From: Telmatactis stephensoni
Taxonomy: Eukaryota; Cnidaria; Anthozoa; Actiniaria; Isophelliidae
Direction: 5' to 3'
Assembly: GCA_029948255.1 (NCBI GenBank)
Contig: JALIZF010001922.1
Coordinates: forward strand, 248,001 to 312,000
Length of the DNA: 64,000 nt
Under the pieces are notes generated by a model, which did not search any database, was not told where the DNA came from, and saw nothing but the letters and a program-made list of their open reading frames with translations. Below, in pieces: positions 20,936-31,038 of this stretch. Made by a program: the position numbers and the translations under genes. The stretch's first letter is position 1, and every line of letters starts with the position of its first letter.

Positions 20936-21960
20936 GCTTACATAGTATCACATTGTTATGCGGCTGGCTTCGTAAATCGGAGTTCTATCATGGCAACAAG
21001 CTAATCTTCTATCGAATTGCCGTCGAGAAAGTTTACTGTCATAAGAATCGAGTCTGGCACTGTATTCGGTCCAGAACGTCAATATAGTCGAATTCATTCT
21101 TCATGCAATATTTTGTTTTACTTTTATCGCTCTCCTGAGCTTCCGCCACATTTCAGTTTGCCCGCCAAAATGGCGTGAAAACACTTGTGAGTCACGTGAT
21201 TGAAAAGCCTCGACATAGAACGGTTGAATAATTCCTGAGTAAGACATGACATGAGACATGCATAGTACGAATAATTTTTTTCTTTATGAGGCCTACCGTC
21301 CAGCATATGCTTTGCGTGTGCAAGAACTTTTCTTAAATTTATGAATGATTTCATCTTATTGTACAATTACACAAAATGCCTTATTTACATTAGCTGTAGC
21401 CGAATCCTGGACCTTTCTTTGTTTACCGGTACGGCCCATATATTCTCTGTTAGCTTCGTTCTATTAACTGGTTTCATTAAGGGCCGGAAACCGGGAAAAT
21501 TGACCCGGCTGTGATCGAACACGACTTTGCTGGTTTTACGATCATTTGTCCGGCCCTCACGGAACAGATGTTCTCAAGTTTAAAATCTTAATGAGCCCCC
21601 TGTAAGTCTATTGTTCTCACTGAAGCCTTTAGTTTGCCTATAGATTTTAGGGTTAGGGTTTTAACCGTCCCACGAAGAAGGTGCCCAAATCCTAAAGAAC
21701 TCTTTTGTCATACGTCTACTTCTTTAGACATTTGAACAAACTCAGATCCCTCATGGTAAACAGAGATCCATTCCTTCCCATTCGAGTTCCAGATAAGCGC
21801 TTGATGAGCTCAGATCGGGTGGAGGTGTACTGATTGGCGCTTCAGTACTACTCATTGGGTACGAACTTGGTCTTGATAGATTTGAATGATTTGCAAAAGC
21901 ACTGCTTGTGCCTTCGATCTATAATGAGAACCAGATAAACTTTGATTAGTAGAGAATATA

Positions 21961-22387
21961 TAACTCGTGGATTCAGCCACAACGCGCTTTTAGTAACTCG
22001 TGGATTTATACTTTGGCAGTGCGCACTTTCGATTTAAAGGTAAAGAAGAAGGTATCAGCTAACAAGGCCTTGTATGGTAACTTGTGGATTCATACTGCGG
22101 CAGTCTGTGCGCGGTGTTGTTCTAAAGAAGTGGAGCAATTTTCGTATGAGTGTGAAATGGACCGCGCTGTGCCGTGACCATATCAGATGCCGTGATGTCT
22201 ATAAAAATATTTCAATTCCTTCCGTAACCGTTCTCACATCTGATCTTTTAAGCCTATCTGTTAGCGAGCGTTTTTTTGGGGATAACTCAGTGGATTCATA
22301 TTTCGACAGTGCTCGCGCAGTTATTTTAAAGAGAAGACATACCATGTTAATAGGGCCACTTTTGGTAACTCGTGGATTCATACTCAC
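21961..22387. repeat. Degenerate ~84-bp tandem repeat (TAACTCGTGGATTCATACT units)
   Basis: Five units of the motif TAACTCGTGGATTCATACT occur at about 21961, 21993, 22077, 22283 and 22366; three carry a following CGGCAGTG(C)GCGC block. Spacing between several units is close to 84 bp. The last unit overlaps the splice donor of the Ig receptor tail exon on the minus strand. Confidence 0.55.
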
Positions 22388-25300
22388 CTCCACCTCTGAA
22401 ACCGATGACGTTGAATCTAATTCTGAGTCAAACCGCTGGTCAACAATGTCGTCGACGTCGTCTGAGTCAAGTTGCTGGTCAACAACGATATCATCTGTTA
22501 TAGTTCTAGTGTTATTATGATTGCAATAATCATAATTATAATTTGAATGGATTCCTACTCGAGGTACTTGATTATCGTTGACATCTTTGGAATCATTAGG
22601 AGCTGCAGCCACCTCTTGTTTCTTACGAGCTATTCTAGCTTGTCTGGACTGTTCCATAGAGCGGATTATTGCAGTACAAGATAGATAGAAAGAGTGCAGC
22701 GGGGAGTGCTATCAATATTATCATTGGTATTTTGGAGCTGATCCGAACTGTCGTTCCGAGTCATGCAGTATGTCTTTTGAAGATGTTTCTGAAATAAAAT
22801 GATTATTCAGTTATCTCATAGATCTCTATTTAATACATTTTCATGGACAAAGAACTAGATACTAGAGATATATTCCAGTCATAAAACCAGTTTTAATTAA
22901 ACAATATATGCACGCGCGCGTCTCTGTATTGTAATATAAACACGATAATATATAGCTATTTCAATTAACGTTGTCGCTGAAAAAAGGCCTAAAGGCTAAA
23001 GCCTTTCAAATATCTTTTGTGTACTAACAAACTTCTCTGTAGGCTATCTGAGAAATTAAGGAATGTGTGCCCAAGTTGTAGAATTTGCAAGCTACAGTGA
23101 GTTTCTTATTGTAATAATGTCACGGTGGAAAACGATTTTCATGTTCACTCTTCAAGATTGAGGCTTTTTCAGCGACAACGTTAATTGAATTAGCTATATA
23201 CAAAATATAGAGCACAAGAAAAGCCCAGTTTCTCTTGTTTTCGAGTGCTTTGCATCTTCCAAAGTGTTTATATCACAATACAGAGACATAAGCGATCGTT
23301 TTATATTACTTTTACACAATATATTTCGTCGTTTTTGTGCGTCATGTCTCTGTCCTCTGATATAATGCACGGTCGACAGTCAATCAACACGTGCCACGTT
23401 ATGTTTCAAATATTTCAAAAACGAGATTTAAAAACCCAGTCAGTTCAGTTAAACGCAAATCTAGCCGTTTTAAAAACAGTTTGAAAAGGACGAGACTCGG
23501 TTATAAGACCAGTTTTGAACGAGAATCTAGCTTTTAAACCAGTTTTAAACAGGAACCTAGTATTAAAATCCAGTTTAACAGGTATCATGAAGCAAGTAAA
23601 ACCAGAATACAAACCTGCAAACACTGTTAGATGTATTTCCTTGTAGTCTTTGCCATGTTTGTTGAAAACTAAGCAGACATAAGTTCCACTTTCTTGGCTT
23701 GTGATGTTGTAAATAGTCAACACATCTTCGTAGATCCCTGTTTCGTTGATTGTGCGGTCTGAAATCGATAAAACTTGTCGAGGCTTTTTGAGTACAATTT
23801 CAATTGAATTAAGCTTGGTTGTTGAATTAACTGAGTTTCGATAAAACCAAGTGAAATAAGGTACGGTTCCACTTCTTGTTTGACACACAAGGACGATTTT
23901 ATGACCCACGGAATGTGGACTTGTACTTCTTTTTTACTTGTTATTACAGAAGGAGGCAGTTTAGACTTGGATTCTGAAGGGGAAAAAAGGTAGATTCGGT
24001 GACTATGTTAAACTCAACCATCTCCAAATTCCAAGGGAAAAAAAACAACAACAACAACAAAAAAACAACTGTGGAAGACAGCGACGTTTAGGAAAATCGA
24101 TAGTAATTCACGTGAAAGGAAATCAGGGGAAAACAACAACAAAAACAACGTAACGATAGCAACAAAAGCAAAAACAAAGGAGCAAGGATGGCACAGCTAG
24201 TTAGTGCGCGGCCTTACGGTGCGAGACGTCCAGAGTTCGATCCCCGGATCTCACATCCTTGTTTCCACTTCTTTCCATTCCGTGTAGCTTTAATTAGCTT
24301 TAAATACCCGTAAAACGGAACACTGATGGAGAGAGGGGAGAAAAATGAGAGCACCGTTGACCTCAAATTTATCAGTTACTCAAAATACTGTCACGAGTTA
24401 TCGACGTAAAATGGGATCGCTTTACTTTAATTCCTTTCAAATTTTATTATCCTGGTTAGTGCGAACGTAGTGTATCTTAAAGTGTTTTTAAAAACGTATT
24501 TAGTCTACGCCACACTTTCTACGGGAAGAAAAAGTTTCCTCTCTCCACCCCTGCTTAGAAATAAGTAAACCATGTCATACCTCTTACAGACAGACTAAAA
24601 GTTCTTTTCTCGGGTTTTATCCCGCGGGAAACCCGTATACACTCGTAGCTCCCTGCATCAGCCAGCAGCACTTCACTAAGCTCAAGTTGATGGCGGCCAT
24701 ATTTGAAAACCGTGTCCATTGATCTGAAAGTAACATCTTCTAAAGGCCTACCAAACTTGTACCACGTGATATTAGATGGACTAGTGGAATGTGGATTGAG
24801 GACGTTGGAGCAGTTTAATTTGATTGTAGAACCTACATATGCTACTAATTTTGCTGCCGGTCGGGATTGCCTTTTATGAACACAATCGAATAAGGAAGCT
24901 GAAACTGAATCAAATAAAGGAATATGGTTGAGATTTAGGCCTGCTTTTTACCAACGACGCACGCAATTGAGAGAAGATAAGGGGACTTAGTGTTACATTT
25001 CGTCAGAGAACACAATAAATAGTGCATTTCTGAGTCTATGTTGCTTCCACTTCTGGTTTCGACGCTAGTGAAAACCAGGTATAATAGATACGGTAGTCAG
25101 TCAGCTCTCTTTTGGATTGGAGAGAAATGGAGAGAAACGTAGGTCGACTAGCGAAACTCGTGGAAATTACACGCTAGTTGCTAGGCAACTTGTTCTCAAA
25201 ATTATTCATCTGTAGGCCTTTTAGGATTTTATCGGTAGAAGGCCTCTCTATGCCCTCACAACTGCACTCTCCATTTCCTTTGTTAATGGACCTTTATTCG

Positions 25301-26408
25301 TACACTTTGCAAAATGAATGACCAAAGACCTCGATGTCTGCATCAAAGTTTAATATGTACCGCTGTGTTAAATGACAACCGGCTCTTTCTTATGCGGCGA
25401 CAGCGATCAGTTAGCCTCAAGGTGCCATTAAACGCTACAGGGTTTCCTGTAACTCGTTTCGCAGTGGCGTTGCAAAACAAGTTGCACGAGCCATTGCAGT
25501 GTGTGTAACACAGCCTGTATTGAACGAAATCAATGCAAGACGACGATTACAGCGACATTTAATTTTTCAGCGTTGCGTCATGTGATACTTCTGGAATGGA
25601 TTGTGCAACTTGTTTCCGACGCCATTGCGCGAGACAAGTTGCAGAAGAGTGAGCTTTTATCAGGTATTCTTAAATTCGTAAAACAGAAAAAGAGCTGATT
25701 ACCATAGCTGGAAAGAGCATGTTAAAATTAGCAAGACAGTGAAGTTTGAAGGAATTAAATCCAAAACTCGCGAGAATATGAATTTTTGAAAAGTGTGAAT
25801 TTGTAAGAAAACCTTTGCTGGTAGGCATCTCTTGCCTACCAGCGAATGTTTTTATACAAAATTTCGATTTCGGAAAATTCATATATTCGCTGAGTTTGAA
25901 AGTTACTTCATTCAAACTTCACAGTTTTACTAATTTTGACTCTTTCCAGATATAGTAATTATATTTCTGTACTTTGACTTTTGAAATTACACTGATAAAA
26001 GCTCATTCCACCAGTGTAACAGAGCCCTAACAAAAATCCAGGGGCCCTATTAACTTTACGGCGCGATAACTTTACGGATCCGTTGACTTATCCGATAATC
26101 TTTACGGATGTTTCTCGAAAGCGCGCGTTTTCAATTTCTATGAATTTACAGGCAAGTCTACGGGTGCTCGCACGCTCCCGTAATTTTTCCCGTTAATTTA
26201 CGGCCCCATAACGTAAAGTTATCGAGCCGGCTTTCGAGAAACAGCCACCACAATACCCTCTCGTTTTGGGGACAATTTTTACCTCAGGGGGTGGAGGTCA
26301 GGATGATAACGGCTGACTGCAGGGCGTTATGAAATGGTATAACAACTCACCAGTCGTTGAAGCCAAGAGACTGTAGATAACAAGTGAAGTCCAGCGGAAA
26401 TCAAGCAT
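22388..26408 (-). CDS. Two-Ig-domain transmembrane receptor (frameshifted)
   Basis: Exons on the minus strand, linked in phase 1: signal peptide 26351-26408 (MLDFRWTSLVIYSLLASTT); Ig1 24581-24898; Ig2 23615-23973; transmembrane plus tail 22388-22788. Ig1 has KLNCSN, ITWYKF and LADAGSYECIR, giving the C, W and DxGxYxC landmarks. Ig2 has IVLVCQ, FTWFYRN and SQESGTYVCLV. The last exon carries a hydrophobic helix (IILIALPAALFLSILYC), then MEQSRQARIARKKQE and an acidic, Asn/Asp-rich tail, and ends at a GAG|gtgagt donor, so a further exon should exist leftwards. Lesions: Ig2 needs one extra base near 23912 (EVQVHIP and VGHKIVLVC are in different frames), and the helix is in a different frame from the flanking stalk and tail. 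An alternative acceptor at about 22754 would join the helix in frame with a very short tail. Small phase-1 Ig exons of this kind occur in cnidarian allorecognition (Alr-like) and adhesion receptors; which one this is cannot be told here. Confidence 0.6.
22948..23203. mobile_element. MITE with long inverted repeats in an Ig-receptor intron
   Basis: The left end (ATTAACGTTGTCGCTGAAAA near 22966) is the inverse of the right end (TTTTCAGCGACAACGTTAAT near 23167). The pairing extends outwards into TATATAGCTA..TTCAATT, which may include a TA-rich target duplication. Confidence 0.65.
24180..24440 (+). mobile_element. tRNA-derived SINE, family 1
   Basis: It has the same A box (GATGGCACAGCTAGTTAGTG), B box (GAGTTCGATCC) and body (TTTAAATACCCGTAAAACGG) as the copy at 9411. 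It lies between the Ig1 and Ig2 exons of the receptor, in the opposite orientation to that gene. Confidence 0.75.
25650..26007. mobile_element. Fold-back MITE family F, complete copy nested in an older element
   Basis: The element begins TGAGCTTTTATCAG and ends CTGATAAAAGCTCA, with extended inner complementarity (GCTGGAAAGAGCATG against the right arm). Outside it, GCGAGACAAGTTGCAGAAG on the left and TTCCACCAGTGTAACAGAGC on the right resemble the right end of the element at 3528-3838 split in two. This suggests a nested insertion. Confidence 0.6.
26041..26250. repeat. Inverted-repeat-rich stretch (GATAACTTTACGG motifs)
   Basis: CGCGATAACTTTACGGATCC on the left opposes GGCCCCATAACGTAAAGTTA on the right, with TTTCTCGAAAGC and CTTTCGAGAAAC further in. 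It is probably an old non-autonomous element just 5' of the Ig receptor's first exon. Confidence 0.4.
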
Positions 26409-26419
26409 TTGTGAGAATA

Positions 26420-29400
26420 AATAAGTCAGATGTTAAAGAAACTGCCTCATGCTTTACAAAGTCAATTGAAATGCGCGCGACGGATCACAGTCTTGAGGAA
26501 TTCTGGGAAAAGAAATGAAATATTAGAAAACAGATGGATTTATTTTACAAAATCTCTTGGGAACATCCGGGATAAAGTTGTTATGTACGGTAATCATAGC
26601 AGAAAAATAATACATGAAACAGAACGAAATATGAATAAAAGAAAAGCTTGCTGAACGAATTTATTTAAAAAAATTTTTTTTTTGAAAAGAATTTCAAAAT
26701 GGACAGGAAGTTTTTACGATTAAATAAATAATATCTTCATTCAAATTCTTAACGTTTGAAATATTCTAGGAGAGATCGCGGTTTTGTACTATTTTATTGA
26801 TCAAATTCGTTTAAACTTGACCGGAGCTCATGAAAATTTATAGAGTTTGCGAATGGAAAATAAATTGAAAAATTCATAATTATGATAATGAAAATATCGC
26901 GGTGTTAGTGGTGTGAGGCATGGTTTAACGAACACAACACCACAAAAACGATCAGAGATCTTAAAAGTGCAAATTGTCGGATGGACTTTGGCAACAAGCC
27001 GCAAAATTCATAAAGCTCAATTATCCAGTTTCCACAAACGAACGCCATAAAAATGTTGAGAATGAGGAAGAAAAAAACATCTAAATACATTTAACAACAA
27101 AAATTTAAATAACTCGCAGAGTCGTAAAATTAATAGCTTTATAATTTAAAGGAAAATATTGCAAAACAGGAATCAAAAATTGGTTGAAAAATGATTTGTG
27201 GTTATGGGTTTCACAAAACAAAATAGAGTTAATTCTTCAATAAGGGGCAGCTCTTCTAATAGGACTTCATTTTGAGCTTTTAAAACCTTTTATTTTCACA
27301 TCTTTCTTATCTGTTAAAAAAGAATATAGCGAGGATATCGAATTCTTTAGTCACAGCAAGAACTTTTTCAGTAATTAAAATTCGCGTCGGCTGACGTTAC
27401 ACTGAAGTGACGCGAACTAGCAAGTGTTAAAAAAGCAATTTGACTGACGATCACTACCTCTCTCAAAAGTGCGAAAGCTGTAAATCAACCCTGAAGTCAA
27501 AATGAACTTAAAATAATCAATTATCAAGATTCAGATGGAGAATGTCTAAATACATGCCGGCTACTTTCGCGTTCTGCGGTTTTTCTGATTTTTGGTATCG
27601 AGGTATAGAATGAAATTTGTACACGGAGTATTTCAATTTCTATAATTCTAAATTACTTCGCCTACGCCGGCGGATATGTCATCCTTGTACAAAGATGTCC
27701 ACCTTGTTCAATAATATAGAATAATAGTATTCGTATTTACCTGCCTCCTCGCTGTATCCATCGATGCCAGTTGTTTACTTAGTCCTTATATCTGAGCCCG
27801 CGATGTACCAGCGGTGTTTTCTATGCCAGCTGTTTAGTAGCCAGACTAAACTTGGGTTTAATCAGAAACGATTTTTGAAGCAAGATAATAGAAATGTGGT
27901 AAACAATAATGCAAACACCATGGGCACCTCCTGATCGATAAAACAATTTATTCGAAGCAGACTTTATTTGAAAATACTCGCACTTGCTTTTGTGCTTGGG
28001 GCATTTTTGCACGCGCATGCGCATATTTATTTTTTCCTGTGTCCTGTCAGCCAATCATATGCTTTGTATTTATAACAGCTGTCAGTCATTTAAACCACTA
28101 AATGTACTGAAAACAGGACCTTTTTAATATGAACGTTCTGAGTAGAATACGGTAAAAGCGCCAAGGGGAAATGTTATCAGATAATAGATCAAACAAAAGT
28201 CCTAGTTTCCTAACTAAGATCTCTTCATATAAAACTTCAAAGACGTCAGCGCGGGGGTGACACTTTGGGATGGCATTTTTCAGTCGCATGGAACATCTGA
28301 ATGAAGTTTTCTTTTCACTTACTGGATTAATTCGATTATGGTAAAAAAAAAACTTAATGAAAACTGTATTATGGTTTAATTAAGTATGTTTAGAAAGCCA
28401 CAACACACGACAATCAATCATAATTTTATATAAAAATATACCAAGTCTTCTACAATGTTTCATTCACACAATTTAAACATAACTAATGATTTGTAACGTA
28501 GAGATCCCACTCACTCGTAATTCCCAAACAATAAATCCCTTAATAAGGCGGGGGCTTAGATAAGCGATAGCACAGGCTTTGCGAGATCACTAGAGCCATG
28601 TTGAATTTCAAAACAAAATAATTTCTCTCTACTAAGAATTAAGATTCGAATATAAATCATTTTTGTTCGTGCCATTCAACATGGTCGCCGTCACGTGATC
28701 ATCATTGTAATTGTGCTAAAACCTCCATTACTAACTGATGATAAAAATAGCAGAAAAAGAAATTCAAGTGCATAACAGCAGGATTCCACGCTAACTATCT
28801 ACAAGAAATAATGGAGTCTAATTGGTGATATGACAGATGGCAAAACGAAGCCATAAGAAAAACAACTTCAAGGCCAAAACCTCACACTACAATGGAATTT
28901 ACATTGTGGTTTTTTGATTTTTCTTAACGGTTTAAATCTTTCTTAGGGTAGTATTAAGGTTAGTTTAAGCTGTTTTATCGTGGGTAAGTTATATATTTAG
29001 GTTAGTTGTAAAGGATTAAGCCCTTAGAAATTTTATTATGAAAGTAAAACAACGCTCAAAAAATTTAAACCAATGAAAAAAAATCTAAACTACAACATAT
29101 ACTCATAAGCTGAATATAACTGCCGCAAAATACTCAATAAATTGAAAATAATTTTTTTCGCATAAGCGAAAAATTTTACAAAATTATCACTCTATATATG
29201 TACATTCTTTATGTATATAATGTTTTTGATATAAAAATATTTTCATATTTGTCAAAAAATGATTACAAATGTATTTGATGACGATTCGTGAATATGGTCA
29301 TTAATTGGACATGACTTTGCTTAATTAAGAAAGACTAATGGCTGACCATTATACTGTACACCATAATTGATAAATTACAACGTGAAAGCTAAATTAAAAT

Positions 29401-30763
29401 TTGATGGTTTGTTTCTAACTTTTTGGATATTCACGAAAACCTTCATACAAGAAACTCCGAAAAAAGAAAGAAAGAAAAACCCTGTATTAAAGATTTATGA
29501 AAATCACGAACGTTCTTAGGCATAAACACTATAATTAAAAATTATATTTTGCTCAAAATTATTTAGCACATTTCTCAATCTTTCTTTCTCTCTTTTGCTC
29601 TGTCTTTCTTTTTGCATGTCTTTATTTCTTTAGTTTTCTTTTTCTTTTTGTCTCTTTTTTGCATTTCTTTTTATTGATGTATCTAGTTTAGTCCAATTTC
29701 TTTTTCAATATTAGACAGCTAAGAAGAAGTTTACGCAATAAGCTTGAAATTGTCCCGGACCCGTTAAAAAGTGTCCTTAACGCAAACAATACATGTCATT
29801 GTTCTCAAATGAGTGCCGCACCATGTCGATTTTCAGACCATGTGCGACTACAGTTTACAAAACAAAGATATTTTGGGGATTTGACCAATGTCGGATCAGT
29901 AGTCGGCCCCTTTTTATCGTACACGATCTTCCTTTATACCTGCAGTTCAGATTTTGTAATTCTGTCGTTGTTTTTCCTTTATAGATAAGAAAACAAAACT
30001 CAATCGTAATGAAACTGCTACTTCATTAAAATGGCGCCTTGGGCAATTGTGTCTCATAGAAATCCAGTCGCCTTTAGACGTAAAGATGCCATTTCCATTA
30101 AAGTCAATTTAAAGGGCTCTTCTGTATATCAGCTTAATCGTAACATAAGTATCAATATTACACGGTTTTAAAGAAAAGCTGATGAATTTATAGAAATGAT
30201 ATCACTAATGCCTTGTGGTGATTTCCGAGTGTAAAGTACGTTGAATTAGGATTCATTACATGATATGGACTTGCGTCATGTTATCTTAATTTGCACGTTA
30301 AAATGCGGATTACGCAAAGACTACAAAGATAGTCATAGTATATATGTATATTTACACTTGATTCAGTCTGGAAAGTTCTGTAGCTTTTTGTTCTTTATCA
30401 TATCGTAGCTGCTAAATACTTGCTTATGTCCACAATAAGGATGGCGATAAATTGGCATAATTGGACAAAGAAGATGCAGACTAGTTAAGTCCATATATGG
30501 TTAACTGCAATGACGTAAACTTTCCATATTTGGTCATTTCCATAATATAGTCTATTACGTCAACAACGATCAACAAACAATTGAATAGTAATTAGGCGAA
30601 AATATGGTTGTTTTCATATACAGTCAATAGGAACGACATCAAATTTTCTTATTTGGCCATCACTAAAACATGCTTCATCACGTCATCAAGGATAATTGGC
30701 CGACACTTCTGTGACCTTATTTGGTCAACACCAAAAATCCTGACTTTAAATGTTCATGCCAAG
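26420..30763. other. Intergenic: no gene recognised
   Basis: This stretch is AT-rich. The open frames here are short, without homology, domains or splice logic that I can support. It lies between two convergent-free minus-strand genes (Ig receptor to the left, GPCR C to the right). Confidence 0.5.
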
Positions 30764-31038
30764 TCACGTGAAAGACACACTTCTCTTACTAGATGTGTCA
30801 ACGTTTTCGTTGAGAGAATCTTGTGCCGTTGCGTCGGAATTTGAACGCTCTTGTGTGTCAGGAATCAATAAATTCGGGGAAGATTCCTCGTTTTCCGTTT
30901 TTTGGTTGTCATCGTTCACAAGCCCTCTGTTTACAACGCCATTAGAATCCCCAAAGTGGACGTGAAATCGAGGCGGAAGATTTTTCAACTTTGTCGAGAC
31001 TCGCGTTTTCTACAAACGCCACATTGACCACGCCTTTG
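30764..31038 (-). other. Possible continuation of the GPCR C cytoplasmic tail
   Basis: Past the nominal stop at 31039 the minus strand holds two more open stretches in other frames: TVSRDKGVVNVAFVENAS then VNRGLVNDDNQKTENEESSP...KRSVSFT, stop at 30764. They are hydrophilic, Ser/Asp/Glu-rich and tail-like. The switches fall at A-homopolymers (about 31052-31058 and 30984-30988), each as if one extra A were present. Counting these two and the one in the last exon, the distance from 31711 to 30764 is a multiple of three. This is inference from composition and frame only. Confidence 0.35.

Noticed and set aside
21646..21662. Telomere-like TTTTAGGGTTAGGG
   Set aside because: Only two units; chance or a minor interstitial remnant.
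24660..24780. A separate gene in the TGATGGCGGCCATATTTG region on the plus strand
   Set aside because: The coding signal is on the minus strand: this is the Ig1 exon with C, W and DxGxYxC landmarks.
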